This document shows, piece after piece, positions 17,533-31,804 of a stretch of 64,000 nt of DNA; the first letter of the stretch is position 1, and each line of letters begins with the position of its first letter. The notes under the pieces are model-generated. The model was not told the DNA's origin, did not search any database, and worked only from the letters and a program-made list of their open reading frames with translations. The stretch is from positions 1 to 64,000 of the forward strand of contig NZ_QEQK01000009.1 in the NCBI RefSeq assembly GCF_003151135.1, read 5' to 3'. The DNA is from Abyssibacter profundi. GTDB taxonomy: Bacteria; Pseudomonadota; Gammaproteobacteria; Nevskiales; OUC007. A program made the translations under genes and the position numbers.

Positions 17533-17958
17533 TTATTTCTTAATGTGTTCAGGACGACTCTTGCGAGCTTCGACCATGTTGTCCATCATCTGCCCCATCA
17601 TCATCTGCATCATCCCCATACGCTCTTCCATCATTTTCATGCGCTCTTCGGTAGAGCTGGATGCCATGTCGCCTTCACCCTGATTTAGCGTCATCATGCA
17701 TTGCTGCATCTCTTTCATATGTGCTTCGATGAGTTCATCCCGTTTGCCTTGGTCTGCTTCCTTTTTCAGCTGACCCATCAGGCGCTCCATGGATTTTTTG
17801 TGTTCTTGCATCATTGGCATCATTCGCTCATGGCTCATCATCATGCTGCCTTGCTTACCCTGTGTGTTCGGGTCACCGTCATGTTGATGCTCACCTTCGG
17901 CGAAGACTGGAGATGCCAATAATGCGGAAATAGCGAGTGCTGACATTAAATTTTTCAT
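17533..17958 (-). CDS. Exported Met-rich protein
   Basis: Start 17958 is chosen because GAGGATAAAACA precedes it and it gives a signal peptide (MKNLMSALAISALLASPVFA). The 120-residue mature part is very rich in Met and charged residues (MMMSHERMMPMMQEH, MKMMEERMGMMQMMMGQMMD) and helical, recalling Spy-like or periplasmic copper-binding proteins. It starts with EGEHQHDGD. Probable role: periplasmic copper binding. It begins 11 bases after the methyltransferase-like gene. Confidence 0.75.
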   Translation of the reverse strand: MKNLMSALAISALLASPVFAEGEHQHDGDPNTQGKQGSMMMSHERMMPMMQEHKKSMERLMGQLKKEADQGKRDELIEAHMKEMQQCMMTLNQGEGDMASSSTEERMKMMEERMGMMQMMMGQMMDNMVEARKSRPEHIKK

Positions 17959-17968
17959 TGTTTTATCC

Positions 17969-18619
17969 TCAGACAGTTTCAGGTTCATTGATTTTAAATT
18001 TCGGAATCCACGCTGGCGTAGATTCCATATAATGGCGATATATTTCGCCAAATTCTTCCAGCGCCATCCGCTCCTCTCGCTTAGCGAGTCGCACGTAGAC
18101 CACTACCAGTATCGGGAACATCACGAGCGTTGGAATGGTTGGCCACTGCAACAGGAAGCCGAACATAATCAGAATAAAAGCAATGTATTGCGGATGACGA
18201 CAGCGGGCATACCAGCCTGTGGTCGCCAGCGACCGGGTCTGCTGCGCCTTGTGCAGTACACCCCACGCCGAGGCCAGCAAAAAGAAACCCAAAACGATCA
18301 GAACATTACTGGCGATATGCAGCGGATCCCAATGTGGATTACCTTCAAAACCAAGCAACGTGTGCAACAGGTGGCCGTTTTCGTGGGACAGAAAATCAAT
18401 GCCAGGATATTTTTCCGCCAACCAGCCGGAGAGAAAATAAATGGTTAATGGAAAGCCATACATCTCAGTAAATAGGGCAATAACAAACGCCGAGAAAGCG
18501 CCAAAGCTTCGCCAATCGGTTTTGGTTTGCGGCTTGGTAAAGCTGAAGGCAAAGAAGATAAATATCGCCGAATTGAGTATCACCAGCGTCCAGAGGCCGT
18601 AAGCAGATTCACCGTGCAT
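17969..18619 (-). CDS. Isoprenylcysteine carboxyl methyltransferase-like membrane protein
   Basis: A 216-residue protein with about five membrane segments. Near residue 137 it has TTGWYARCRHPQYIAF, and near 185 REERMALEEFGEIYRHYMES, the paired SAM-binding motifs of the ICMT/PEMT superfamily. Bacterial members have unknown substrates and recur in heavy-metal islands. It lies between the Met-rich protein and the DUF2933-like gene in one minus-strand run. Confidence 0.78.
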   Translation of the reverse strand: MHGESAYGLWTLVILNSAIFIFFAFSFTKPQTKTDWRSFGAFSAFVIALFTEMYGFPLTIYFLSGWLAEKYPGIDFLSHENGHLLHTLLGFEGNPHWDPLHIASNVLIVLGFFLLASAWGVLHKAQQTRSLATTGWYARCRHPQYIAFILIMFGFLLQWPTIPTLVMFPILVVVYVRLAKREERMALEEFGEIYRHYMESTPAWIPKFKINEPETV

Positions 18620-18643
18620 AGCTTTTCTCCTGTTAATATTCTG

Positions 18644-18913
18644 TTAGTGATGATGCTCATTTTCTTTGCGACCATCTTCCAGCCCACGCTGATAGGCAGC
18701 CTTGTCGGATTCATCCTCGTGCTGGCCATGTCCACCATGCCCCCCGTGCATAAACAGATGCATAAACGGACAGGCTAAGAGAATCAAGAAAGGCAAAAAC
18801 TGCCAGACGTGCTGCCGGTGCTCGATCAATAGGAAATAGCTTGCTACTGCAATTAAACCCAGAGCGGCGAGACCTTTTGGGGTCAACCAGAATGATGATT
18901 TTTGGGTTGCCAT
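18644..18913 (-). CDS. DUF2933-like small membrane protein
   Basis: Start 18913 follows GAGGTGTGAC and gives MATQKSSFWLTPKGLAALG, a product of 89 residues. Two membrane segments (about 12-28 and 36-50) end in CPFMHLFMHGGHGGHGQHED, the His-rich signature of DUF2933. A polar C-terminus ends in EHHH. The family is common in heavy-metal operons and has no proven function; the His cluster suggests metal binding. Confidence 0.78.
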   Translation of the reverse strand: MATQKSSFWLTPKGLAALGLIAVASYFLLIEHRQHVWQFLPFLILLACPFMHLFMHGGHGGHGQHEDESDKAAYQRGLEDGRKENEHHH

Positions 18914-18979
18914 GTCACACCTCACCAATAGAATTGAAATGTTCCGCCTGCTGGGCGGCACTGTTTACCGGTTGTCGGA

Positions 18980-21526
18980 TTACTTATCCACATTCAGTTT
19001 TACCCGCTTGAGACGCAAAGAGTTGCCGATCACTGACAGGGAGCTGGTTGTCATAGCGATCACCCCGATCATGGGATGGAGCAGGCCCACCGCGGCAATG
19101 GGGATGGCCGCCACGTTGTAGAACCAGGCCCAGAACAGGTTTTCGACAATCTTGCGGAAAGTGGCGCGGGACAGGCGAATGGCCTCCACCACCTTGGACA
19201 GCTCGCCTTTCACCAGGGTGACATCCGCCGCTTCGATGGCGACATCCGCGCCGGCGCCGATGGCGATACCCACATTAGCCTGTTTCAGTGCCGGGGCGTC
19301 GTTGATGCCATCACCCACCATAGCCACCTGCTGCCCGTATTTTGTCTGCAGCTTTCTGATGGCCTCCACCTTGCCTTCAGGCAAGACACCCGCGAGTACC
19401 TCGTCGATGCCTACCTGATCCGCGACGTGGCGTGCGGTGCGTTCGTTGTCACCCGTGATCATGACGGTGTGAATGCCCAATCGGTGAAGAGCGGCAATAG
19501 CAGCTTTCGAGTCCTCCTTGATGGTGTCGGCCACGGCGACAATGCCAGCGGCGCGGTCTCCTGCGGCCACCAGCATGGCGGTCTTGCCCTCATTTTCCAG
19601 CCGGACCAGCGCCTCTTCCAGGTCGCCCAGTTCGATATCTGCCTCATTGAGAAGCCGGCGGCTGCCGACGCGAATGAGTTGGTCGTCCACCCGGCCCTCC
19701 ACCCCGCGGGCGGTAATGGCCCGGAAGTCGGCGACGGTCGGAACATCCAAGCCCTTTTCTCGCGCACCGGCTACGATGGCTTGCCCCAGAGGGTGTTCGG
19801 AGCCCGCTTCCACCGACGCCGCGAAACGGAGCACGTCGCCCTCATCGAAGTCGGCGGTGGCAATCACGTCGGTGAGTGCCGGCTCGCCTTTGGTGATGGT
19901 ACCGGTCTTGTCGAGGACCACGGCCTTGATGTCCTTGAGGGACTGAATGGCTTCGCCAGAGCGGATCAACACGCCGCTCTCAGCGCCCAAACCCGATCCC
20001 ACCATGATGGCAGTGGGGGTGGCCAGTCCCAAAGCGCAGGGGCAGGCGATGACCAGCACGGAAATCGCCGAGAGAATCCCCAACATTAAAGGTGAAAGCT
20101 CCGGGTTGACCCAAGGCAGGAACTCGGCGCCCCAATAGAGAATCGGTCGCAGCGGCTCGGCGAACAGCACCCACACCACCAAGCTTGCCAAACTGATGAC
20201 AATAACTCCCGGGACAAATTTCGCGGTCACCTTGTCGGCAAATTCCTGTATGGGCACCTTTGAACCCTGTGCCTGCTCCACCAACCGGACGACCTGTGAC
20301 AGGAAGGTATCGGCACCCACCCGGGTGGCACGCACCTTGAGCATGCCCTCCTTGTTGATGGTCGCACCAATCACGGCATCACCGGGCCCTTTTTCCACCG
20401 GCACTGACTCGCCGGTGGCAATGGATTCATCCAAATGACTGTTACCCTCGACGATCTCGCCGTCGGTGGGGACCTTGGCGCCGGGCCGAACCACCATGAT
20501 GTCTCCCACTTGTAATTCTGCCACCGGGACTTCAACTTCTTGCCCGTCCCGCAACACAGAGGCAGTCTTGGCGCCGAGCTTCAGCAGCTTTTTGATCGCC
20601 TGTGACGCTCTGCCCTTGGCCCGGGTTTCCAGATATCGTCCGAGCATGTGGAAGGTCATGATGGTAACGGCCATCTCGATAAAGGACGTCATGGGATAGA
20701 CAAAGCCCACCAGCCCGATCAGGTAGGGTGGCAGGCTGCCCATGGAGATCAGCACGTCCATGTTGGCGGTACGGTTGGTCAGGGAGCGCCAGGACGAGCG
20801 GTGGGTGGCCCAGCCGCCCTTGAAAAAGACCACGGGGAAACCGAGAATGGCCACCCACACAAGGTATCCCGGTATTGGTATCCAGAACATGTCCACCATC
20901 ATCAATATCATGATGATGGTGGTGGGTACGGCGGCAAACCAAACGCGATGCCAGGCCTGGTCGAGATAGCGCTCCTCGACAGCTTCATCCACTGTCGCGT
21001 CCGCTTGCGCCCGGCTTTCACTGACGCCTGCCACTTCGTATCCCGCCTTCTCAATGGCGACTTTGATTCTTTCCGCATCCACCGTTGCCACATCAAAACG
21101 AACCGTCACCTTGTGATTGGCAATGTTGGTGGAAATGTCAGTGATGCCGGCGAGACGCTTGATGGAGCTGGAGACCAGTCCGGCACAATGATCGCTGCCC
21201 ATGCCGGGGACAGTGAGACTGGCCTCACCTCCGGTCTCCGGTGTTGCAGATGTCGTGCTGGTCACGTCGTAGCCAGCTTTTTCAATGGCGCCTCGGATCT
21301 GGTTGTCGCTGGTCAGGTTGGCGTCGAATTCAACCTCGACACGGTGATTGGCGATATTGGTGGTGAGGTTGATGATACCCGGCAGCCGCTCAACCGAAGT
21401 GGTGATCAGACCAGCGCAGTGGTTACTCCCCATGCCAGGCACTATCAGTTGAACGGACTTGCTCATCGGGCTGTTGACTGATTTCGACGAAGGAAAAGTT
21501 GTGGGGTGATCCATGTATTTCTCCAA
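18980..21526 (-). CDS. copA: Cu(I)-exporting P1B-type ATPase
   Basis: An 848-residue pump that should export cytoplasmic Cu(I). Two N-terminal HMA domains come first (about residues 25-90 and 103-165). Both have GMGS[ND]HCAG in place of the usual GMxCxxC, so the first metal-binding Cys is Ser in each. The membrane metal site CPC is in VIACPCALGLATPTA (about 497). The phosphorylation motif is DKTGTITKG (about 541), the hinge is MVGDGINDAPAL (about 741), and the last helix ends in MTTSSLSVIGNSLRLKR. It lies downstream of the MerR regulator and the chaperone on the same strand, so CueR-like control is likely. This CopA is unrelated to the oxidase of the same name. Confidence 0.93.
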   Translation of the reverse strand: MEKYMDHPTTFPSSKSVNSPMSKSVQLIVPGMGSNHCAGLITTSVERLPGIINLTTNIANHRVEVEFDANLTSDNQIRGAIEKAGYDVTSTTSATPETGGEASLTVPGMGSDHCAGLVSSSIKRLAGITDISTNIANHKVTVRFDVATVDAERIKVAIEKAGYEVAGVSESRAQADATVDEAVEERYLDQAWHRVWFAAVPTTIIMILMMVDMFWIPIPGYLVWVAILGFPVVFFKGGWATHRSSWRSLTNRTANMDVLISMGSLPPYLIGLVGFVYPMTSFIEMAVTIMTFHMLGRYLETRAKGRASQAIKKLLKLGAKTASVLRDGQEVEVPVAELQVGDIMVVRPGAKVPTDGEIVEGNSHLDESIATGESVPVEKGPGDAVIGATINKEGMLKVRATRVGADTFLSQVVRLVEQAQGSKVPIQEFADKVTAKFVPGVIVISLASLVVWVLFAEPLRPILYWGAEFLPWVNPELSPLMLGILSAISVLVIACPCALGLATPTAIMVGSGLGAESGVLIRSGEAIQSLKDIKAVVLDKTGTITKGEPALTDVIATADFDEGDVLRFAASVEAGSEHPLGQAIVAGAREKGLDVPTVADFRAITARGVEGRVDDQLIRVGSRRLLNEADIELGDLEEALVRLENEGKTAMLVAAGDRAAGIVAVADTIKEDSKAAIAALHRLGIHTVMITGDNERTARHVADQVGIDEVLAGVLPEGKVEAIRKLQTKYGQQVAMVGDGINDAPALKQANVGIAIGAGADVAIEAADVTLVKGELSKVVEAIRLSRATFRKIVENLFWAWFYNVAAIPIAAVGLLHPMIGVIAMTTSSLSVIGNSLRLKRVKLNVDK

Positions 21527-21654
21527 TTTTCAGGCCATTTTTTACGGAAGGGGTAATCTCTTTTCAATTTATTAAGCAGCTAACAAACCAGATTTCACGC
21601 CTGTAACATGCTTAGGCTTACCAACTGCTAATTACTCCAACCATCAGCCATAAA

Positions 21655-21972
21655 CTAATTGATTTGGGTCGAAGGAAAACCCGCTCGATCCAACGCCTCT
21701 ATCAGAGCGTTAGACTCGACCATGCCAACGACCGAAGCGACACCCGTCGCCAGATCCATACACGCATCGCTTACGCCGGAAACAGAGCGTAGCGTTTGCT
21801 CAATACTTCTTACACAACCACCGCACGTTGCGCCCTGCACCTGTAGCCGCTGCAGCGGGATATCGCTATCTGAGTCAACACTGCTCCGAGTGTTAGCTGC
21901 AGTGGATGACTTGCTGGCGCAACAGCAGCCGCCCCGGTGATGAGTAGGGCTCTCGAATTTCTGTGTATTCAT
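21655..21972 (-). CDS. CopZ-like copper chaperone with CCC motif
   Basis: A 105-residue protein with an N-terminal HHRGGCCCA cluster, a Ser-rich linker and a C-terminal HMA domain whose metal loop is intact (GATCGGCVRSIEQTL, about residue 50). It presumably carries Cu(I) to the ATPase. Its stop is 128 bases before the ATPase start, with no gene in that gap. It starts 20 bases after the MerR-type gene and is probably co-transcribed with it. Confidence 0.8.
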   Translation of the reverse strand: MNTQKFESPTHHRGGCCCASKSSTAANTRSSVDSDSDIPLQRLQVQGATCGGCVRSIEQTLRSVSGVSDACMDLATGVASVVGMVESNALIEALDRAGFPSTQIN

Positions 21973-21992
21973 GGCAAATCCTCTATGTTGAT

Positions 21993-22397
21993 TTACTGGG
22001 CAAACTCTTCAATCAGGTGACAGATCATATGGCCGGTCGGCACCTTATCCGGCTTTTGGCTCCACTCAACCACGGCCTGCTGCATGCGTTCCCGCAGTTG
22101 CTGAGTTTCCGCGAACCGTTGTTCAGTTTCGCCCAGACGTTGGTCAATCAAGCGGCGCACCGTCGGGCAAGGCGATTTCTTCTTATCCGCGTGGTTCAAA
22201 ATTTCCTGAATATCCTCAACGGAAAAGCCCAGTTGCCGTGCACTCAGCACGAATCGCAAGCGGTTGTAATCATTTTCGCTGTATTCCCGATATCCATTGG
22301 TTTTGTTCTTCCCCGGTTTCAGAATCTTGATCCGGGTATAAAACCGCACCGTATCGGCCGTAACCCCTAAACGCCTGGCCATTTCGATAACTTTCAC
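21993..22397 (-). CDS. MerR-family heavy-metal regulator
   Basis: The start is GTG 22397, because GAGGAGGGCT sits at the right spacing and the protein then opens VKVIEMARRLGVTADTVRFY, the normal MerR helix-turn-helix; the longer upstream frame has no family character. The product has 134 residues. Metal ligands would be Cys in KSPCPTVRR (about residue 78) and Cys in GHMICHLIEEF (about 127). CueR lacks the first of these and has two Cys in its loop, so the metal is uncertain, though its neighbours say copper. It should control its own promoter and the downstream chaperone and ATPase. Confidence 0.82.
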   Translation of the reverse strand: MKVIEMARRLGVTADTVRFYTRIKILKPGKNKTNGYREYSENDYNRLRFVLSARQLGFSVEDIQEILNHADKKKSPCPTVRRLIDQRLGETEQRFAETQQLRERMQQAVVEWSQKPDKVPTGHMICHLIEEFAQ

Positions 22398-22533
22398 ACA
22401 GCCCTCCTCGCAGCTCAGTCTGACTATCGCAGGATTCAGATTAACCCCGAAGATCTGTTCCTTGCCTTGATATGAGTCAATCATCAGTTCTAAACCCGAG
22501 AGAAAATCCAAAGAATTTGTCCGGCTTTTTGTC

Positions 22534-22564
22534 ACCTTACACCTGTGTCCAAGACACAGGTCAA
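22534..22564 (-). promoter_or_regulatory. MerR-type promoter with 19-bp spacer and operator palindrome
   Basis: On the minus strand -35 TTGACC (22559-22564) and -10 TAAGGT (22534-22539) are 19 bases apart, the overlong spacing typical of MerR-regulated promoters. Within and beside the spacer ACCTGTGTC and GACACAGGT form a perfect 9+3+9 palindrome (22541-22561). It faces the MerR-type gene, so the operon is probably autoregulated. Confidence 0.85.
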
Positions 22565-22889
22565 GCAATTTTCATTAACAGGTATCAGGCCTCTCGTACT
22601 CACTATTACACGCACCTCGATCTGTAGCCTGTACGCCGTCAACCGTTAATATTGGCCAGATATCCTGTCGCGGCGTTTCTGCATTGAATCGACCCGTACA
22701 CAACTCCCAAGCTGCACCTGGACTTATCCATTGTCATAGTAGAGCGGCGTTTCTGACCTTAAGATGACCCGTGTATTACATTGCTGTAATGGATGTGTAA
22801 TCCTGTTTACCCTGGCTAGTCTAGTCGGAACATGCGTTGCTCCCAGCACAAAGCGGGAGAACCGCCAGCAGGGATTTCAAAGGTTCAGG
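22565..22889. other. Intergenic stretch without a gene
   Basis: No coding sequence is supported between the MerR promoter and the IS3 element. It contains two copies of GCGGCGTTTCTG (22670-22681 and 22744-22755), each followed within about 15 bases by GACCCGT. This resembles the repeated subterminal boxes of IS21-type ends and may be debris of an older insertion. Confidence 0.4.
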
Positions 22890-22952
22890 TGAATCGCCAC
22901 GGATTCTGTAGACACCTCGAAGCCATACACTTTGGCACTTCAGGAGGTGTTC

Positions 22953-23231
22953 ATGAGCGGCAAGCGGTACACGGACGAGTTCAAGATTGAAGCGGTCCGA
23001 CAAGTCACAGATCGGGGTTATTCGGTGGTCGACGTGGCCGAGCGACTCGGTGTTACGACCCACAGCCTCTACGCGTGGCTGAAGAAATTCGGGCCTAAGG
23101 CTTCGGACAAGCAGGAGCTGGACGACGCGCAGCAGGAGCTGCGTCGCCTGAAGGCGGATCTTCGCCGGGTCACAGAGGAGCGCGACATCCTAAAAAAGGC
23201 CGCAACGTACTTCGCCAAGCAGTCCGGGTGA
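22953..23231 (+). CDS. IS3-family transposase OrfA
   Basis: A 92-residue helix-turn-helix protein (RYTDEFKIEAVRQVTDRGYS) with a leucine-zipper-like coiled coil (ELRRLKADLRRVTEERDILKKA). AGGAGGTGTTC precedes ATG 22953. The stop overlaps the GTG start of orfB (GTGA), the usual arrangement for making the OrfAB transposase by frameshift or coupling. Confidence 0.88.
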   Translation: MSGKRYTDEFKIEAVRQVTDRGYSVVDVAERLGVTTHSLYAWLKKFGPKASDKQELDDAQQELRRLKADLRRVTEERDILKKAATYFAKQSG

Positions 23232-23370
23232 AGTACGAATTCGTGCGAGATCACCAGCACCAGTTTCGCGTACGCACGATGTGCCGTGTGCTGAATGTTC
23301 ATCGCAGCGGCTATTACGCCTGGCTTCGCAATCCGCTCTCACGCCGGGCTCTGGAGGATCGCCGTCAGAC

Positions 23371-23463
23371 CTGCTTGATCAAGCAGGCCTGGCTGGAGAG
23401 TGGCGGTGTGTACGGCTACCGCAAAGTCCATGACGACATGCGCGACCTTGGCGAGATGTGCGG
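23371..23463 (+). repeat. 93-bp direct repeat, left copy
   Basis: This stretch of orfB is identical to 25403-25495. The two copies abut the IS21 termini exactly. IS21-family insertions normally duplicate only 4-8 bases. Confidence 0.9.
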
Positions 23464-23526
23464 TGTCAACGGACAAAAATAATTGACCCACTTCGCGACA
23501 GAAATATTGACCCACCCCCATGGCAC

Positions 23527-25313
<1,787 letters not shown>

Positions 25314-25402
25314 CGGACCGACCTCCTAGCGGCCGGCCCAGTGAATCAAAGGTGGGTCAATAATTTCGTCCGAAGTGGGTCAGTTTCGGGTGTCCGGTGA
25401 CA

Positions 25403-25495
25403 CTGCTTGATCAAGCAGGCCTGGCTGGAGAGTGGCGGTGTGTACGGCTACCGCAAAGTCCATGACGACATGCGCGACCTTGGCGAGATGTGCGG
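25403..25495 (+). repeat. 93-bp direct repeat, right copy
   Basis: Identical to 23371-23463. Recombination between the two copies would remove the IS21 element cleanly and restore orfB. Confidence 0.9.
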
Positions 25496-26157
25496 CAAGA
25501 ACCGTGTCTATCGGCTGATGCGTATCGCCGGAATTAAAGCGGAGGTCGGCTACAACCGCCGACGAGGGCACTATGGCGGCAAGCCAGCTGTCGTGGCACC
25601 GAACTCGCTGGACCGGCAATTCGACCCGACGGGCCCCAATCAGGCTTGGGTCACCGATATCACCATGATTCGCACTTACGAGGGCTGGCTTTATCTTGCA
25701 GTCGTCGTGGACTTGTACTCGCGCCAGGTGGTGGGATGGTCAATGCAGTCGCGCATTCATGCCGACCTGGTGCTCAAGGCGCTACTGATGGCCGTGTGGC
25801 GCAGAAAGCCGGAACCCGGCGTGCTGGTCCACTCCGATCAAGGTAGCCAATACACCGGCTACGAGTGGCAGAGATTCCTCGAGGATCACAAGTTGGAGTG
25901 CTCCATGAGTCGGCGAGGCAACTGCCACGACAATGCCGTCGCGGAAAGCTTTTTCCAACTGCTCAAGCGCGAACGGATCAAGCGAAAGATCTATCCGAGC
26001 CGCGACGCGGCTCGCGCGGATGTCTTCGATTACATCGAGATGTTCTACAACAGGAAACGGCGGCACGGTTACAACGACGGGCTGTCGCCGGTACAGTTTG
26101 AACAGCGGGCTACTAAGCGGCTCGAGAGTGTCTAAGAAATCCGTAGCGATTCAAACA

Positions 26158-26177
26158 ATACCATCAAAAATACCATG
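26158..26177. repeat. Right subterminal repeat, candidate arm-type site
   Basis: ATACCATCAAAAATACCATG differs by one base from the copy at 8141-8160 and has the same orientation. It lies 131 bases inside the right att core. The rest of the 26154-26305 stretch is AT-rich and holds no gene. Confidence 0.5.
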
Positions 26178-26305
26178 AAAAAAGTTTGCTTGAGGGTGCT
26201 AGGGAGTGCCTGACATTGCCAGAAAAAATAAAGAAAAACCCATTGATATCAATGGGTTAATAGAGGTTTACTGCTTGTGAATGCCAGCCAGTGCCAGACG
26301 TGGAA

Positions 26306-27877
26306 TCATTCCCACTCGATGGTGGCTGGGGGCTTGCCGGAGATGTCATAGACCACGCGAGATATGCCATCGACTTCGTTGACGATGCGACGGGCCACGT
26401 GATCGAGGAATTCGTAAGGCAGATGCGCCCAGCGTGCGGTCATGAAATCGATGGTCTCGACCGCCCGCAAAGCGATGACATGCTCGTAACGACGCCCGTC
26501 GCCCATGACACCGACGCTACGCACGGGCAGGAACACGGCAAAGGCCTGGCTCACGCTGTCGTAATGACCGTGATTGCGCAGTTCCGAGATGAAGATGTCA
26601 TCGGCCTCGCGCAGCGGATCGGCGTAGGCCTTTTTGACCTCGCCCAGAATGCGTACACCCAGGCCCGGCCCAGGGAACGGGTGCCGGTAGACCATTTCGC
26701 GGGGCAGCCCCAGTTCCAGGCCGATCTTGCGGACCTCGTCCTTGAACAGCTCGCGCAGCGGCTCCACCAGATGCAGCTTCATGTGCTCGGGCAGGCCGCC
26801 TACGTTGTGATGCGACTTGATGACATGGGCCTTGCCCGTGGCCGCACCCGCCGACTCGATCACGTCCGGGTAAATCGTGCCCTGGGCGAGAAAATCGACT
26901 TCGGTGAGCTTGCCGGCTTCCTCATCAAACACATCGATAAAGGTTTTGCCGATGATCTTGCGCTTAGCCTCGGGATCGGATTCTCCAGCGAGGGCGGACA
27001 GGAATCGGTCCTCGGCGTCGACGCGAATCACCTTCACGCCGAGATGCTGGGCGAAGGTTGCCATGACCTGGTCGCCCTCGTCCTTACGCAGCAGGCCATT
27101 GTCGACAAACACGCAGGTGAGCTGGTCGCCAACGGCCTGATGCAGCAGTGCAGCGACGACCGAGGAGTCAACGCCACCGGATAGCCCCAGCAGCACCTTA
27201 CCGGCGCCGACTTGATCACGCACTCGCTCGATGAGCGACTCGATGATGTTGCCGGGCTGCCAGGCATTGCCGCAGTTACAGATGTCGTGGATGAAACGAC
27301 CGAGAATCCGTGCGCCCTGCAGCGTATGGGTCACCTCGGGATGGAACTGCAGGCCATAAAAGCCACGCCCATCGTCGGCAATACCGGCCACTGGGGCCGA
27401 CTCGGTACCAGCCACGACGCTAAAACCGCTGGGCGGTGCCTCGACCCGATCACCATGCGACATCCATACGTCGAGCTGGGCCAGCCCGTCGGTGGTCACG
27501 GCGTCCTCGATATCGTCCAGCAGCCGACAGGGACCCGTGCGCGCGACCCGGGCATAGCCGAATTCACGCTTGCTGGAGGGCGCCACACGCCCGCCCAACT
27601 CGGCCGCCATGGTCTGCATGCCGTAGCAAATGCCCAGCACCGGCACGCCCATGGCGTAGACCTCGGGGTCAGCCTTGGGGCCGCCATCCACCGAAGCCGT
27701 CTCGGGCCCACCGGACAGGATGATGCCCTTGGGCGCGAATCCGCGGATTTGCTCTGCCGTCCAGTCCCAGGGATGGATCTCACTGTAGACGCCCAGTTCG
27801 CGCACGCGGCGCGCGATGAGCTGGGTGTACTGGGAACCGAAATCCAGAATCAGGATTTTTTCGTCACTGGGCTGCAT
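26306..27877 (-). CDS. guaA: GMP synthase (glutamine-hydrolysing)
   Basis: GuaA amidates XMP to GMP with glutamine and ATP. The 523-residue protein has an N-terminal class I glutamine amidotransferase domain (GICYGMQ with the nucleophilic Cys near residue 83; FHPEVTH near 178) and an ATP-pyrophosphatase domain with the P-loop [15 protein letters not shown] (about 234). The C-terminal [13 protein letters not shown] is standard. The last codons overlap the right att core; the original TAG stop has been replaced by TGA after integration with no change to the protein. It lies 39 bases after guaB on the same strand. Confidence 0.96.
   Translation of the reverse strand: MQPSDEKILILDFGSQYTQLIARRVRELGVYSEIHPWDWTAEQIRGFAPKGIILSGGPETASVDGGPKADPEVYAMGVPVLGICYGMQTMAAELGGRVAPSSKREFGYARVARTGPCRLLDDIEDAVTTDGLAQLDVWMSHGDRVEAPPSGFSVVAGTESAPVAGIADDGRGFYGLQFHPEVTHTLQGARILGRFIHDICNCGNAWQPGNIIESLIERVRDQVGAGKVLLGLSGGVDSSVVAALLHQAVGDQLTCVFVDNGLLRKDEGDQVMATFAQHLGVKVIRVDAEDRFLSALAGESDPEAKRKIIGKTFIDVFDEEAGKLTEVDFLAQGTIYPDVIESAGAATGKAHVIKSHHNVGGLPEHMKLHLVEPLRELFKDEVRKIGLELGLPREMVYRHPFPGPGLGVRILGEVKKAYADPLREADDIFISELRNHGHYDSVSQAFAVFLPVRSVGVMGDGRRYEHVIALRAVETIDFMTARWAHLPYEFLDHVARRIVNEVDGISRVVYDISGKPPATIEWE
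26308..26320. other. Right attachment site (att core) in guaA
   Basis: ATTCCCACTCGAT, encoding the last Ile-Glu-Trp-Glu of GuaA on the minus strand. Direct repeat of 8070-8082. Confidence 0.88.
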
Positions 27878-27916
27878 GCTGTTCTCTGTCGAGCGATTCG
27901 AACGTCGGTGGCGAAA

Positions 27917-30804
<2,888 letters not shown>

Positions 30805-30808
<4 letters not shown>

Positions 30809-31713
30809 CTACAGAGCTGCTGCAATTCGTCGACGCTGTACCGGCGACTGGCGCCCTCACTTTCGAGGACAAACACACCCTGCTCCACCCGGACCTGCAC
30901 GACCCGGTCGTCTGACAAGAGCAGGTTCAATGCCCCCGCAACCAGGGCATTGCTGGCATCAAACTGGATGGGAGTGGTCGTTTCGAAGCTGACCGCGCCC
31001 TGGCCGCAGCCCGGTGAGATCGCGCCAGCATTGGCCGTGAAGGCACCGTCGATCTCCAGTGAATAACCCGTGGAGGTCTCGACCTCGGCAAATCGGGTCT
31101 GCTGATAAACAAGCCGCAATTCCGGCCCGCCCCGGGCGCGATCCCGGGTGGTCACGACACCATCCAGCACCGAGGTGTAGGCCGTGCCGTCGGCCAGATC
31201 CGTGATCGAATACTGATCGTCCAGCAACAGGGTCGAGATCACGTCTTCACCGTCGCTGTCGGCAGTCTGAGCGGTGAGTGGCTCACCGTTCTCGCCGTAC
31301 TGATCCAGGTAGTAACGCGTCTGTGCCTCGCAGCCACTGTCGGGACAACCGGTCTCGCGAATGATCTCGACACCGTCAACAGTCGACGTCAGGACGTAGT
31401 CGCCCTGGACGTATCGTGTCACGCACTGGCTGTACTCGGTGCGTCCGGTCTCCGCATCGTGGCTGACGGTGCCGCCGGCATCACAGTGGGTGGTGACAGC
31501 CGTCTTGCGACCTGCGCTGGCCGTTGCAAAGCCCAATGATTTGCCTGCAGCCACATCGCTATCGGACAGCAGCGTGGCCACCAATCCAACAAACCCGGCC
31601 CCTTCCGACAAGACATCGGCCTGGGTGGCGTTATCCGTCGTCTCCGACCCACAGGCAACCAGCCCAAGTGCCAGCATGCCCGCCATGAGTCCCCGCATCT
31701 GCCCTATCGACAT
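30805..31713 (-). CDS. Lipoprotein of unknown function
   Basis: Start 31713 (after AAGGACG) gives MSIGQMRGLMAGMLALGLVACGSE, a lipoprotein signal with Cys near residue 21; a start six codons later is also possible. The 302-residue product has several paired Cys (TGCPDSGCEAQ) and short beta-rich segments, and ends DELQQLCS. No family is recognised. It should be an envelope lipoprotein, probably outer-membrane. Its stop overlaps that of xseA. Confidence 0.7.
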
Positions 31714-31804
31714 GGCGTCCTTCCTTGACCTGCCATCGCATACGAAGGGTTGAGAATACCACCCACACCGGGTTTGCGGCCCGCGGCCATCTGCAATTGC
31801 AGCC

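Noticed and set aside
20648-21481. Plus-strand 277-codon frame over the copper ATPase
   Set aside because: Antisense to conserved P-type ATPase motifs; composition typical of reverse frames.
26154-26305. Search for a tRNA or integrase gene at the right island end
   Set aside because: No cloverleaf or recombinase motif; the target is the guaA 3' end, not a tRNA.
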